64,000 nt of DNA from Inmirania thermothiophila (GCF_003751635.1 NZ_RJVI01000001.1:1032726-1096725); one strand, 5' to 3'; positions 35,563 to 46,665 are shown, counted from the stretch's first letter. Notes: generated by a model from the letters alone, not told the origin. Translations and numbers: made by a program.

Positions 35563-38013
35563 GTGTTCAACTTAACCGCAATTTTTACAAAAAAACGATA
35601 CTGTTGTTTGACTGGTTGGCAAGGACTTCCGGAGCATCTGCCATCGGATCTGGATATTGTGGTCGCAACGGAGGACCTGCCGAGGCTGGAGGCGGAGCTT
35701 GTGAATCGCTCCGATGCCCGGCTGGTCAACCTGCTCCAGCACGAATCCACCTGCTACTACTTCGTCCTTGCTTTCTGGAAGGACGGTAAACCCAAGTTTC
35801 TGCCTGTAGATGCTGCCACGGACTACCGCCGTAATGGGCGGGTCTGGTTTTCCGCCGAAGAACTTTTGAAAGGACGCCGGCGCTGGAAGGATTTCTGGGT
35901 GGCCTCCCTGGAGGTGGAGTTCAGGTATCTCCTGGTCAAAAAGCTCCTCAAGGGCGCGGTGCCGGAGTATTCGGCAAGAAGGATCCAGGAACTAGCAGAG
36001 GAGTTAGACGGGAAAGCCCTGGAGTTTTGCGATGAACTCCTGGGTGAGGCGCTCGGTGAGCAGGTCTTCCGCTGGATTCGGGATGGCAACTGGGGTGCGT
36101 TTGAAAAACACCTCTCCCGACTTCAGAAAGCCCTCAAGCGGGAGCGGCTCCGGAAGGACCCGCTAAATCCCCTCCGTTACTGGCTTCCCGAGGGCAGGCG
36201 TATCTTCCGGCGCTGGCGCTATCCAACCGGGCTCTTTGTGGTCGTTCTGGGACCCGACGGTTCCGGCAAAAGCACGCTCCTTGAACGCCTGGAGAGGGAC
36301 CTCGCCGGCGCTTTCCGCCGCACGGCCCGCTTTCACCTAATGCCTGGAATTCTCAGAAAGAAGGGCGATGGCGGCCCGGTGACTGATCCCCACGGGAAGG
36401 CCCCGCGTTCCTGGCTCGCTTCGGTACTGAAACTGGTATACTACCTGCTGGATTACAATCTGGGCTACTGGCTCAAAGTCCGCCCGGCGCTGGTGCGCTC
36501 CACCCTGGTGCTCTTTGACCGCTACTACGACGACCTTCTGGTGGACCCGAAACGCTACCGCTACGGCGGTCCGATGGAGCTTGCCCGGAGGCTGCGCCGT
36601 TTCATCCCAAGGCCCGACCTGTGGTTCATCCTGGATGTGCCCGAAGAGGAACTCCTGCGCCGAAAGCAGGAGGTGCCTCTGGATGAACTGCGCCGCCAGC
36701 GAGAAGCTTACCGTAATCTGGCAGGCGAACTCCCCAACGCCGTGCTCCTGGACGGCTCTCTTCCGCCTGAGGAAGTAGCCCGCCAGGCGGAGGAGGTGAT
36801 TCTGGAGTATCTGCACGAACGCTACCTTTCCCGGCGCTCCCTCTGGTTCCCCGGCGCTTCCTTGGAGGAGGAACAGGGGTACCTCCAGAAAGCCCTCGGG
36901 GCTATCGCCTCCAATCCGGGGCAGGCTTTTTTGCGTCTCGCCCTTCCCGACGGAAGGGGCTTTCTCCTTCCCGCAAACGCCCGCCGGGCTGCTGTGAGGG
37001 GGCTCTCCCTCTACGCACCCCAGAAGCCGAAGGCAAAGGCGCTCAGAAAGGCCCTGGAGACAGGGCTCCGCCTGGGAGTTGCCCGGCATATGCTTCCAAA
37101 AGTTCAGTTGGGTACACGGGAGTTGGAAGGATTCCTGGCGGAGATTTTAGGGGAGCGTGACCTCTCCCTGGCGGTCTCCCTCGGCACACCCGGACCCCAC
37201 CGCAAGCCGGTGGTGCAGGTGATGAACTTCAGCGGTGAAGTGCTGGGTTATGTGAAGATTGGGTGGAACGAGGCGACCCGCCGGCTGGTGGAGAACGAAG
37301 CCCGAACCCTGCAGCGCCTGCAAGGTGAGAACCTGTCCTTCCTCATCCCCGAGGTGCTCTTTTCGGGCGAGTGGCAGGGGCGCTACCTCTGCGTGCAATC
37401 GGCTCCTCCCGCCGGAGCCGCTCCCGCGCCTTCGGAATGGCATCCCCTCTATGAAGAGGCCCTCCAGGGCCTGGCTTCCCTCGGCGTCCGGCGCTACCGG
37501 CTCAAGGAGAGCCCCTTCTGGAAAGAACTGACCGGCTGTATCTCCGGGATAGAAGCGGGTTACCGGCGGCATATGGTGGAACAAGCCATGGACGAGATTC
37601 TCAACCGATGGGGAAATGTGGAACTACACTTCCATCCCGCCCACGGCGACTTCGCCCCCTGGAACGCCCTTCGGGTGAACGGCCGGCTCTACCTCTACGA
37701 CTGGGAGTATGCCTTGGAGAGTGCCCCTGCGGGCTACGACCTCTTTCACTTCGTCGTGCAGCGGGCGTGGCTGGTGGATGGGAAAGCAATGAGAGAAATC
37801 TTGAGATTGAGTGAGAGGAACCTTCCGCGAGTTTTAACTGATAGAAACTCGTTAGAAATTGACGATGATGAATTAATTACGCTATTGTTCAGTCTGTCTT
37901 TGCTCGGCAAAGCAGTACTCAAGAGGGAAATCAATGATCTGAAATCTGCCTATAGGCTTATCAAGTTTATGAATCCATGCGAAGGAGAATTGATGATATG
38001 CCGGAAAATCTGA
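35563..38013 (+). CDS. Three-domain EPS protein: NTase-like / thymidylate-kinase-like / aminoglycoside-phosphotransferase-like
   Basis: 816 residues. Residues 10-180 resemble a minimal nucleotidyltransferase (LTGWQGLPEHLPSDLDIVV, with D29 and D31). Residues 225-430 are a P-loop kinase of thymidylate-kinase type (VVVLGPDGSGKSTLLERL at about 225-242, then LVLFDRYYDDLLVDPKRYRY and DLWFILDVPEEELLRRK). Residues 520-740 form a phosphotransferase/choline-kinase-like fold with a VKIG lysine, an NEARTL glutamate, HGDFAPWN at 694-701 and DWEYA at 713. The GTG start has a weak ribosome site. The last 74 or so residues are encoded by much AT-richer DNA. It might phosphorylate or nucleotidylate a glycan or lipid precursor; substrate is unknown. 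Confidence 0.75.
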   Translation: MFNLTAIFTKKRYCCLTGWQGLPEHLPSDLDIVVATEDLPRLEAELVNRSDARLVNLLQHESTCYYFVLAFWKDGKPKFLPVDAATDYRRNGRVWFSAEELLKGRRRWKDFWVASLEVEFRYLLVKKLLKGAVPEYSARRIQELAEELDGKALEFCDELLGEALGEQVFRWIRDGNWGAFEKHLSRLQKALKRERLRKDPLNPLRYWLPEGRRIFRRWRYPTGLFVVVLGPDGSGKSTLLERLERDLAGAFRRTARFHLMPGILRKKGDGGPVTDPHGKAPRSWLASVLKLVYYLLDYNLGYWLKVRPALVRSTLVLFDRYYDDLLVDPKRYRYGGPMELARRLRRFIPRPDLWFILDVPEEELLRRKQEVPLDELRRQREAYRNLAGELPNAVLLDGSLPPEEVARQAEEVILEYLHERYLSRRSLWFPGASLEEEQGYLQKALGAIASNPGQAFLRLALPDGRGFLLPANARRAAVRGLSLYAPQKPKAKALRKALETGLRLGVARHMLPKVQLGTRELEGFLAEILGERDLSLAVSLGTPGPHRKPVVQVMNFSGEVLGYVKIGWNEATRRLVENEARTLQRLQGENLSFLIPEVLFSGEWQGRYLCVQSAPPAGAAPAPSEWHPLYEEALQGLASLGVRRYRLKESPFWKELTGCISGIEAGYRRHMVEQAMDEILNRWGNVELHFHPAHGDFAPWNALRVNGRLYLYDWEYALESAPAGYDLFHFVVQRAWLVDGKAMREILRLSERNLPRVLTDRNSLEIDDDELITLLFSLSLLGKAVLKREINDLKSAYRLIKFMNPCEGELMICRKI

Positions 38014-38777
38014 ATTCCTGTCCATTTTGTCACAGTAACAGCGTACATCGTATATGGGACGGTCCGCGTTGGGACTACTGTCAGGAATGCGGTCTTTACT
38101 TCCGTAATCCCATGCCAACCCAACAGGAACTTGACACTCTTTACGAATCCTCCTGGACTGATCCCGAACAATGCACTTCGGAAACAGGAGGCACTTCTCT
38201 TGCACTCGCAAGGGTATACGCGAATCGTCTTTTGCGCGCTCTGGGGCTCTCCTCATTCCAGGGGCTTCGCATTTTGGACTTTGGCGCCGGGCGGGGAAAT
38301 ATGCTCAAAGCATTACAGGAGCTGGGTGCTGAAGTGGTTGGCGTAGAAACATACGGGAAGGTCTATTTGGAATCCCAGGGGTTTGAGGGGTATGAGCAAC
38401 TTTCTGAGGTTGTGGGTAGGTTTGATGGGATTGTCACCATAGATGTGGTTGAGCACCTCCATTCTCCATGGGATACATTGAAAACTTTAAATGTGCTGCT
38501 CAAAGAAAAGGGATGGCTGTATGTGGCAACAGGCAATCCCCTAGGGCTGAATGCAAGAGTTAATGGCAGTAATTGGCGAGAAGCGAAAAAAGCAGGCCAT
38601 CTGGTTTTCCCTTCCCCGAGGACATTGGAAAAGATGCTCCTCGAAGCCGGCTTTTTAAAGGTGGAAAGATTGAAATGGCTGATTCGGTTTCACCGTAACC
38701 CTGTACGAATAATCTTAAACTACGGTATGCAGATGCTCGGAGTAGATGGTGAGTTACGCTATCTCGGTTGGAAATGA
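37998..38777 (+). CDS. Zinc-ribbon class I methyltransferase
   Basis: 259-residue SAM-dependent methyltransferase. It opens with a zinc-binding segment (CPFCHSNSVHRIW, then YCQECGLYF). The SAM domain follows: LRILDFGAGRGNMLKALQEL (motif I), VVGVETYGK, and FDGIVTIDVVEHLHSPWDTL with LKTLN. This type is common in polysaccharide loci, methylating sugars. The ATG at 37998 has a GAAGGAGAA ribosome site; it overlaps the previous gene by 16 bases. G+C is below 50 %. Confidence 0.88.
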   Translation: MPENLNSCPFCHSNSVHRIWDGPRWDYCQECGLYFRNPMPTQQELDTLYESSWTDPEQCTSETGGTSLALARVYANRLLRALGLSSFQGLRILDFGAGRGNMLKALQELGAEVVGVETYGKVYLESQGFEGYEQLSEVVGRFDGIVTIDVVEHLHSPWDTLKTLNVLLKEKGWLYVATGNPLGLNARVNGSNWREAKKAGHLVFPSPRTLEKMLLEAGFLKVERLKWLIRFHRNPVRIILNYGMQMLGVDGELRYLGWK

Positions 38778-38790
38778 ACTCAAGGATGAG

Positions 38791-40023
38791 ATGAAAGTCC
38801 TCATCTCGGCCTATGCCTGTGAGCCGGGGAAGGGTTCGGAGCCCGGGGTGGGGTGGAACTGGGTGCGCCAGAGCGCCCGCCTTGCCGAGGAGGTATGGGT
38901 CATCACCCGGGCGAACAACCGGGAAGCGATAGAGAAGGCGCTGGCGGAGGAGCCCCTCCCGAATGTGCGCTGGGTCTATTTTGACCTCCCCCGCTGGGCG
39001 CGTTTCTGGAAGAAGGGCCAGCGGGGCGTGCACCTTTACTACTACCTCTGGCAGATCGGCAATTATTTCCTCGCCCGCCGGCTCCACCGGCAGGTGGGCT
39101 TTGACCTGGTTCATCATGTGACCTTTGTCAACTACTGGATGCCCAGTTTCCTTGCTCTTCTTCCCTCGCCCTTCATCTGGGGGCCGGTGGGCGGCGGAGA
39201 GTCGGCGCCGAAGGCTTTCTACCAGACCTTCTCGCTGCGAGGAAAGATTTACGAGACCCTGCGGGACCTGGCCCGCTGGCTCGGGGAGCATGACCCTTTC
39301 ACCCGGATGACGGCAAGGAAGAGTGCCCTTGCCCTGGCCACAACGGAGGAGACGGCCCAAAGGCTGGCAAAGCTTGGGGCGCGCAACGTTCAGGTTCTCT
39401 CCCAGGTGGCCCTTGCCTCTGATGAGATCGCCCGGCTCGGGGCCATCCCGCCGCGTCAGGGCAATCCGTTTCGGCTTGTGAGCATGGGAAATTTACTTCA
39501 TTTGAAGGGTTTCCATCTGGGCATGGAGGCCTTTGCCCGGCTGGTGAAAGAAGTTCCGCAGAGCGAGTACTGGCTGGTGGGCGATGGTCCGGAGAGGAAA
39601 AATCTGGAGCGGCTCGCCCGAAGGCTGGGGGTGGCGGAAAAGGTGAAGTTCTGGGGCGCTCTCCGTCGCCACGAGGCTCTACAGAAACTGGCTGAGTGCG
39701 ATGTGCTGGTGCATCCCAGCCTGCACGACTCGGGCGGATGGGTCTGTGTGGAGGCGATGGCCGCCGGAAAGCCTGTCATCTGTCTCGACCTGGGCGGTCC
39801 TGCCCTGCAGGTGACCGGGGAGACCGGCTTCAAGATCCCCGCCCGCACGCCGGAGCAGGCGGTGGAGGAGATGGCGAAGGCGATGCGCAAGCTGGCCGAA
39901 GACCCCGAGCTTCGCCGGAGAATGGGCGAGGCGGCAAGAAAGAGGGTGAAGGAAGCCTTCAGCTGGGAGCGGCGTGGGGAAGAGATTCAAAAGGTATACA
40001 AGTGGGTGCTAAAAAATGCGTGA
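38791..40023 (+). CDS. GT4-type glycosyltransferase
   Basis: 410-residue GT-B enzyme. The N-domain starts MKVLISAYACEPGKGSEPGV, typical of one GT4 subgroup, and contains FDLVHHVTFVNYWMPSFL and WGPVGGGESAP. The donor-binding C-domain has FRLVSMGNLLHLKGFHLGMEAF, LVGDGPERKNLERLARRLGV, and the E-x7-E motif region (HPSLHDSGGWVCVEAMAAGKPVICLD). It would add a sugar to the lipid-linked EPS unit. ATG at 38791 has an AAGGATGAG site just upstream. It overlaps the polymerase gene by 8 bases. Confidence 0.9.
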   Translation: MKVLISAYACEPGKGSEPGVGWNWVRQSARLAEEVWVITRANNREAIEKALAEEPLPNVRWVYFDLPRWARFWKKGQRGVHLYYYLWQIGNYFLARRLHRQVGFDLVHHVTFVNYWMPSFLALLPSPFIWGPVGGGESAPKAFYQTFSLRGKIYETLRDLARWLGEHDPFTRMTARKSALALATTEETAQRLAKLGARNVQVLSQVALASDEIARLGAIPPRQGNPFRLVSMGNLLHLKGFHLGMEAFARLVKEVPQSEYWLVGDGPERKNLERLARRLGVAEKVKFWGALRRHEALQKLAECDVLVHPSLHDSGGWVCVEAMAAGKPVICLDLGGPALQVTGETGFKIPARTPEQAVEEMAKAMRKLAEDPELRRRMGEAARKRVKEAFSWERRGEEIQKVYKWVLKNA

Positions 40024-41482
40024 CCTGTCCGTGCCGCAGCGTTTTTCGTTTTGGATTCCCTTCGTGATTTTCTCCATGGCGGTGGGAGTGGCGCTGGCCG
40101 TCGTAGCGGATGATGTGGGCTATGCGTTTCTGGTCGCTGGCGTACTTATCATTCCCATTGGAGTGGGGATTCTCATCTCCGTGCCTGCCGGGTGGTCGAA
40201 GGTCAAGCGCCTTAGCCGACGACTAGGGTGGTGGCACGTTTTTTGGGCTTTATACTTTCTCGGCGGCCTGACGTTTCGGGTCAGGGACACGGAAAGCACT
40301 GTTGAGAACCCGCTGGATGCGGCGGCATTTTATCGTGTTGCCCTGGTTGGCATTGTTGGAATTATTTTGTTAGGGGCTTTGACGCTCCGTCGCGGGCTTG
40401 GACTTAACCGTGTGTTTGGGGGGCTTATCGGATTATTGTCATTATATGCCTTCGTTTGTATCGCGAGCACCCTGTGGTCCGTGTATCCCTCGTGGACCTT
40501 GTACAAATCGCTGGAGTACGTGCTGGGCGTGGTCCTCATTGGGGTAATTGTGGCCAGCATGCGTTCAGAGGTGCAATTCAAGAGCCTTTTTGATTGGACA
40601 TGGCTTTTGGTGGGGCTTGAAACTTTAAGCGTATGGGTAGGAGTCATATTACGGCCTGAGGAAGCGATCTCCCAGGGAGTTGGGTTACTGGGCATTCAGA
40701 TTCACGGACTCTTCCCCAGAGTCGCAGCAAACGGTGTCGGTGACCTTGGAGCACTATTGGGCATTGTGACAATGGTTCGTTTATTCTTTGCAAAGGGGGT
40801 TTCCCGTCGACTTTACCTTGCAGTGTTTGTTATCGGCATGGTTACACTGGCCCTTTCCCAGAGCCGGTCCCCCTTGGCGGGCTTTTTGCTGGCGATGTTA
40901 ATCATTCTTTTCGCAGCGGGGAAAATTGGGTTGGTCGCCTTTCTCGGCCTGCTCCTTCTGGGAGCGGGGCTACTTTCTCCTCTGGGCGCCTACTTTTGGC
41001 AGTTCTTCCTGCGTGGCCAGTCGCAGGAGCTCTTCTTTTCTCTTTCAGGAAGAGTTTACTACTGGGAGGCGGCTTTGCAATTTATTCTCGAAAATCCGCT
41101 TCTCGGATACGGCGCGTACGCTGGGGGTAGATTTCTTGTTGCAACCGAGTTTGGCTCTACGTTGAGTAGTCTCCACGGGACTTGGCCGGAAGTGTTGATT
41201 GGTACAGGTGTTTTAGGCCTCATCCCCTTGATCGCTGCAGTAGTCAGTACGTGGTTTGTTTTAGTCAGGGCTCGCACGTCTCAGAGTAGAACACTACGTG
41301 AACAACTCCGTTTAGAGGCCGTTGGGGTCATGACACTGCTCAGCGTGCGCTCCATTTTTTCTGTATCGTTTATATGGCATCCGGCCCTCACATGGCTTTT
41401 AGCGCTGGGCTATGCCGAGTTCTTGAGGCGGCATTATGCGCATCCTTCTCATCCACAACCGCTACACCCAGCCCGGCGGTGA
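40016..41482 (+). CDS. O-antigen ligase / EPS polymerase (Wzy_C family)
   Basis: 488-residue membrane protein with about 12 hydrophobic segments and one large periplasmic loop before the last helices. The Wzy_C signature is SLSGRVYYWEAALQFILENP, then LLGYGAYAGG, with the conserved Arg/Trp and Gly-Tyr-Gly. LALSQSRSPLAGFLLAML precedes it. It either polymerises repeat units or ligates them to an acceptor; sequence alone does not decide. It overlaps the next glycosyltransferase by 47 bases. Confidence 0.87.
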   Translation: MRDLSVPQRFSFWIPFVIFSMAVGVALAVVADDVGYAFLVAGVLIIPIGVGILISVPAGWSKVKRLSRRLGWWHVFWALYFLGGLTFRVRDTESTVENPLDAAAFYRVALVGIVGIILLGALTLRRGLGLNRVFGGLIGLLSLYAFVCIASTLWSVYPSWTLYKSLEYVLGVVLIGVIVASMRSEVQFKSLFDWTWLLVGLETLSVWVGVILRPEEAISQGVGLLGIQIHGLFPRVAANGVGDLGALLGIVTMVRLFFAKGVSRRLYLAVFVIGMVTLALSQSRSPLAGFLLAMLIILFAAGKIGLVAFLGLLLLGAGLLSPLGAYFWQFFLRGQSQELFFSLSGRVYYWEAALQFILENPLLGYGAYAGGRFLVATEFGSTLSSLHGTWPEVLIGTGVLGLIPLIAAVVSTWFVLVRARTSQSRTLREQLRLEAVGVMTLLSVRSIFSVSFIWHPALTWLLALGYAEFLRRHYAHPSHPQPLHPARR

Positions 41483-42608
41483 GGACGCCGTCTTCGAGGC
41501 GGAGAGGGCCCTGCTGGAGCGCATGGGCCACCGGGTGGTGACCTTCGTGGAGGACAATGCCCGGCTGGACGGGGTGAATCCCCTCAAAGCGGCGGTGGAG
41601 GCGGTGTGGTCCAGGGAAACGCAGCGGCGCCTAAAGCGGCTCATTGAAAAAACCCGGCCCGATGTGGTCCACTTCCACAACACCTTCCTGCGCATCTCGC
41701 CCGCGGCCTACTACACGGTGAAGGCGATGGGGCTTCCGGTGGTGCAGACCCTGCACAACTACCGCCTGGTCTGCCCCGGGGCGCTCCTCATGCGGGACGG
41801 GCGGGTGTGTGAGACGTGCGTGGGCAGGAAGGTGCCCTGGCCCGGGGCGGTGCACGGCTGCTGGCGGGGGTCGCGGGCGCAGACGGCGGTTGTGGCCGCG
41901 ATGGTTGCGGTGCATCGGGCGTTGGGGACGTGGGAGAGAAAGGTCGATCGCTACATCGCGCTGACCGAGGTCGCTAGAAGGAGGTTTGCGGAGGGGGGGG
42001 TGCCCGCGGACCGTATCGCAGTGAAACCGAACTTTGTGGATCCGGACCCGGGAGCGGGGGCGCACGACGGGGGGTACGCGCTCTTCGTGGGGCGACTGTC
42101 GGCGGAGAAAGGGGTCCGGACGTTGCTTGAGGCGTGGAAGGGGTTGCGGGGGATCCCGCTGCGGGTGGTTGGGGACGGGCCTCTGCGGGGGGAGATGGAG
42201 GAGCGCGCCCGGGACGGCGGGGTCGAGGTGGAGTTCATGGGCCGGCGGGGGCGCGAGGAGGTGCTGCGGCTCATGAAGGACGCCCGGGTGCTGGTGTTTC
42301 CGTCGGTCTGGTACGAGGGATTCCCTGTGACACTGGCCGAGGCCTTCGCATGCGGACTGCCGGTGGTGGCATCGCGGCTTGGGGCGATGGCGGAGATCGT
42401 GGAAGACGGCCGGACGGGCTTGCTGTTCAAGCCGGGAGATGCGCAGGGCCTTGCCGAGACGGTGGCGGCCCTTTGGGGGGACCGGAGGCGGTGCGAAGAG
42501 ATGGGACGGGAGGCGCGGAGCGCGTATCTCGCGCGCTACACGGCGGATGCCAACTACGAGCGTCTGATGGCGATCTACCGGCAGGCGATCGCAGAGGCAC
42601 GCGCTTGA
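41436..42608 (+). CDS. GT4-type glycosyltransferase
   Basis: 390-residue GT-B enzyme starting MRILLIHNRYTQPGGEDAVF. It has DVVHFHNTFLRISPAAYYTVKA and PVVQTLHNYRLVCPGALLMRDGRVCETCVG, the Cys-containing variant of this subgroup. The C-domain includes FVGRLSAEKGVRTLLEAW, VVGDGPLRGEM and FPSVWYEGFPVTLAEAFACG (E-x7-E type). G+C returns to host-like values in this gene. It is part of the EPS assembly line; donor and acceptor are unknown. Confidence 0.9.
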   Translation: MRILLIHNRYTQPGGEDAVFEAERALLERMGHRVVTFVEDNARLDGVNPLKAAVEAVWSRETQRRLKRLIEKTRPDVVHFHNTFLRISPAAYYTVKAMGLPVVQTLHNYRLVCPGALLMRDGRVCETCVGRKVPWPGAVHGCWRGSRAQTAVVAAMVAVHRALGTWERKVDRYIALTEVARRRFAEGGVPADRIAVKPNFVDPDPGAGAHDGGYALFVGRLSAEKGVRTLLEAWKGLRGIPLRVVGDGPLRGEMEERARDGGVEVEFMGRRGREEVLRLMKDARVLVFPSVWYEGFPVTLAEAFACGLPVVASRLGAMAEIVEDGRTGLLFKPGDAQGLAETVAALWGDRRRCEEMGREARSAYLARYTADANYERLMAIYRQAIAEARA

Positions 42609-42648
42609 CCGTCGACGGGACGAGGCAGGTGAGACGGGGGAAGGCTAC

Positions 42649-43428
42649 GTGAGGACAGGGAGCGCCGCGGCGGGGAGGCAGACGCGAGGGGTGCTCGGCG
42701 TTCGGGTGGACGCGACGTCCTATGACGATGCCACGGAGCGGGTGCTGACCTGGGCGCGGCGGAAGGAGAGCCGGTACGTGTGCCTCGCCAACGTCCACAT
42801 GGTCATGGAGGCTCGCGACGATCCCGCGTTTCGGGCGGTGGTGAACGGGGCGGACCTTGTGACACCGGACGGCATGCCGCTGGCATGGATGCTGCGGCGG
42901 CAGGGCGTGCGAGGTCAGGACCGGGTGTGCGGCCCCGATCTCATGCCGGCGATCTGCGCCGCGGCTGCGGCGGAAGGCGTGGGGGTCGGGTTCTTTGGCG
43001 GGCGCAGCGAAGTCCTTGACCGCCTGGTGGCAAGAGTCCGCGAGCGGTTTCCGGGCCTCGAGATCCCCTACGCGTGGAGCCCACCGTTCCGGGAACTGTC
43101 CTCAGAGGAAGACGAGCGGGAGGTCCGCAGGATCAATGACAGCGGGGCGGGGATCCTGTTCGTCGGCCTCGGATGCCCGAAGCAGGAGTGGTGGATGGCA
43201 AGACACCGCGGCCGGGTCCGCGCGGTCATGCTCGGGGTCGGGGCGGCCTTCGACTTTCACGCGGGGACGGTGCGCCGTGCGCCGCGCTGGATGCGCGAGG
43301 CGGGGCTGGAGTGGGTGCATCGCCTGGTCCAGGAGCCGCGGCGACTGTGGCGCCGTTATCTCCGGCACAACCTGCGGTTTGCCGCCCTCGCAGCCGCCCA
43401 GCTCATGAGCGGGGGAATCCGCGACTGA
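42649..43428 (+). CDS. WecG/TagA/CpsF-family glycosyltransferase
   Basis: 259-residue GT26-type enzyme that usually adds the second sugar to an undecaprenyl-linked intermediate. Family blocks are CLANVHMVMEARDDPAF, ADLVTPDGMPLAWMLR, RVCGPDLMPAIC, VGFFGGRSEVLDRLVARV, ILFVGLGCPKQEWWMA, and GVGAAFDFHAGTVRRAPRWM, which ends in REAGLEWVHRLVQEPRRLWRRYL. The start is GTG with GGGGGAAGG upstream. It is the last plus-strand gene of the EPS locus, ending 16 bases from the stop of the convergent WcaJ-type gene. Confidence 0.92.
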   Translation: MRTGSAAAGRQTRGVLGVRVDATSYDDATERVLTWARRKESRYVCLANVHMVMEARDDPAFRAVVNGADLVTPDGMPLAWMLRRQGVRGQDRVCGPDLMPAICAAAAAEGVGVGFFGGRSEVLDRLVARVRERFPGLEIPYAWSPPFRELSSEEDEREVRRINDSGAGILFVGLGCPKQEWWMARHRGRVRAVMLGVGAAFDFHAGTVRRAPRWMREAGLEWVHRLVQEPRRLWRRYLRHNLRFAALAAAQLMSGGIRD

Positions 43429-43444
43429 GCCCGCGTGGTCGGGT

Positions 43445-44854
43445 TTAGTACGCGTGCCGGTGGACAAACCCACGGAAGAGTGTCAAGAAAATGATCTTGA
43501 GGTCGAACCAGAGCGACCAGTTCTCGATGTAGTAGAGGTCGTACTCGACGCGCTTGCGCATCTTGTCGATGGTATCCGTCTCGCCGCGCCAGCCGTTCAC
43601 CTGCGCCCACCCGGTGATGCCCGGCTTCACCTTGTGGCGGAGCATGTAGGCCTCGACGAGCTCCTTGTACTGCTCGTTGTGCTCCACGGCGTGGGGGCGC
43701 GGGCCGACGATGGACATGCGCCCCTGGAGGACGTTGAAGAACTGCGGCAGCTCGTCGAGGCTGGTGCGGCGCAGAAAAGCGCCGAAGCGGGTGACGCGCG
43801 GATCGTCGCGCCGGGCCTGGGTGAGCTTTCCGGGCGGCTCCTCGTGGACCACCATGGTACGGAACTTGTAGACCTTGATGGGGCGGCCGTCCCAGCCGTG
43901 GCGGCGCTGCTTGAAGAGGACGGGGCCGGGCGAGGAGAGCTTGACGCCGATGGCGATGAGCAGCATCAGGGGGCTTACGAGCACCAGGATCACGGCGGCG
44001 AGGACGCGGTCCTCCACGGCCTTCACGAGGCGGTTGATGCCGCTCATGGGGGTGACGCTCAGGTCGAGGACCGGCAGCCCGGCGATCTCGGTGACGGCGT
44101 GGTTGAGCAGCCGGAAGCCGAAGAGGTCGGGGAAGTAGCGGATGTTGGCGGTGCAGTGGCGAAGCTCGTGCAGGATCTGCTGCAGCCGCTCCTCGGCGCG
44201 CAGGGGAAGGGCGATCCAGACCTCGTCCACCGGGCGCTCGGCGACGAGGGCGCCGAGGCGGTCGATACGGCCGAGGATGGGGTGGCCGTCCAGGGTTCCG
44301 GAGCCCGGGCCGCCGTTCTCGGCGACGAAGCCCACGAGGTCGATCCCGACCCAGGGGTTTTCCCGCAGCCGTCGGGCGATCTCGCGGGCCTGGCGGCCGG
44401 TGCCGACGATGAGGGCGCGGCGGTGGTTGAGGCCGCGGGCGCGCATGAGGCGCAGGACGTAGGTGAGGACGAGGCGGAAAAGCAGGAGCATCGCGAAGCC
44501 TCCCGCGCCCCACATCCACATCCAGTGGCGCGAGAAGAGGACGGAGGTCTTGGTCGCGGTGCCGAGGATCACGAGCCCCGCCGCCACCGCCGCCCAGGCG
44601 AGGGCCACCTGGCGCAGGTGGGCGAAGGCGCTGCGCCCGCGCCAGGACTGGTAGACGTGGAAGTAGGGGAAGACCACCAGGGTCAGGAGCGCGCCGACGA
44701 CGAGGGCGATCTGGTAGTGCCGGGGGAGATGGAGCTCGCCGAAGCGGAGCCCGTATGCGGCAAGGGCCGCAAGGACCACCGCGAGCGCATCCAGCGTGCG
44801 GGCGACGACCGACAGCGTCCGCGCGTACTCGCGCAGCAGACCCCTTGCCCTCAT
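43445..44854 (-). CDS. Undecaprenyl-phosphate hexose-1-phosphate transferase (WcaJ/PssY type)
   Basis: 469-residue initiating enzyme of EPS synthesis, in the inner membrane. It has four N-terminal membrane helices, then a Rossmann-like CoA-binding-type domain (RRALIVGTGRQAREIARRL), a re-entrant helix (VEDRVLAAVILVLVSPLML) and the catalytic PNPT domain. That domain has KQRRHGWDGRPIKVYKFRTM, RFGAFLRRTSLDELPQFFNV followed by LQGRMSIVGPRPHAVEHNE, and PGITGWAQVNGWRGET. It loads the first sugar phosphate onto undecaprenyl phosphate. It is convergent with the rest of the locus and native-like in G+C. Confidence 0.93.
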   Translation of the reverse strand: MRARGLLREYARTLSVVARTLDALAVVLAALAAYGLRFGELHLPRHYQIALVVGALLTLVVFPYFHVYQSWRGRSAFAHLRQVALAWAAVAAGLVILGTATKTSVLFSRHWMWMWGAGGFAMLLLFRLVLTYVLRLMRARGLNHRRALIVGTGRQAREIARRLRENPWVGIDLVGFVAENGGPGSGTLDGHPILGRIDRLGALVAERPVDEVWIALPLRAEERLQQILHELRHCTANIRYFPDLFGFRLLNHAVTEIAGLPVLDLSVTPMSGINRLVKAVEDRVLAAVILVLVSPLMLLIAIGVKLSSPGPVLFKQRRHGWDGRPIKVYKFRTMVVHEEPPGKLTQARRDDPRVTRFGAFLRRTSLDELPQFFNVLQGRMSIVGPRPHAVEHNEQYKELVEAYMLRHKVKPGITGWAQVNGWRGETDTIDKMRKRVEYDLYYIENWSLWFDLKIIFLTLFRGFVHRHAY

Positions 44855-44926
44855 GCTGACCCTCCCGTGGTCGGCGTACCCCGGCGCGCGCCGTGCGCCG
44901 TTCGCGGCGGTGCGTTATGGCCGCCT

Positions 44927-44955
44927 ATTATGGCGGAATCCGTGGGCCCCGATAA
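44927..44955 (-). promoter_or_regulatory. Candidate promoter for the WcaJ-type gene
   Basis: On the minus strand, CATAAT (44927-44932) lies 17 bases after TTATCG (44950-44955). It stands about 70 bases before the ATG at 44854, in the gap after convergently unrelated ettA. Confidence 0.4.
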
Positions 44956-44997
44956 GCGGCACCGCGTGCGCGGCACGCGCCCCCTGGCCCGCGCCCC

Positions 44998-46665
<1,668 letters not shown>

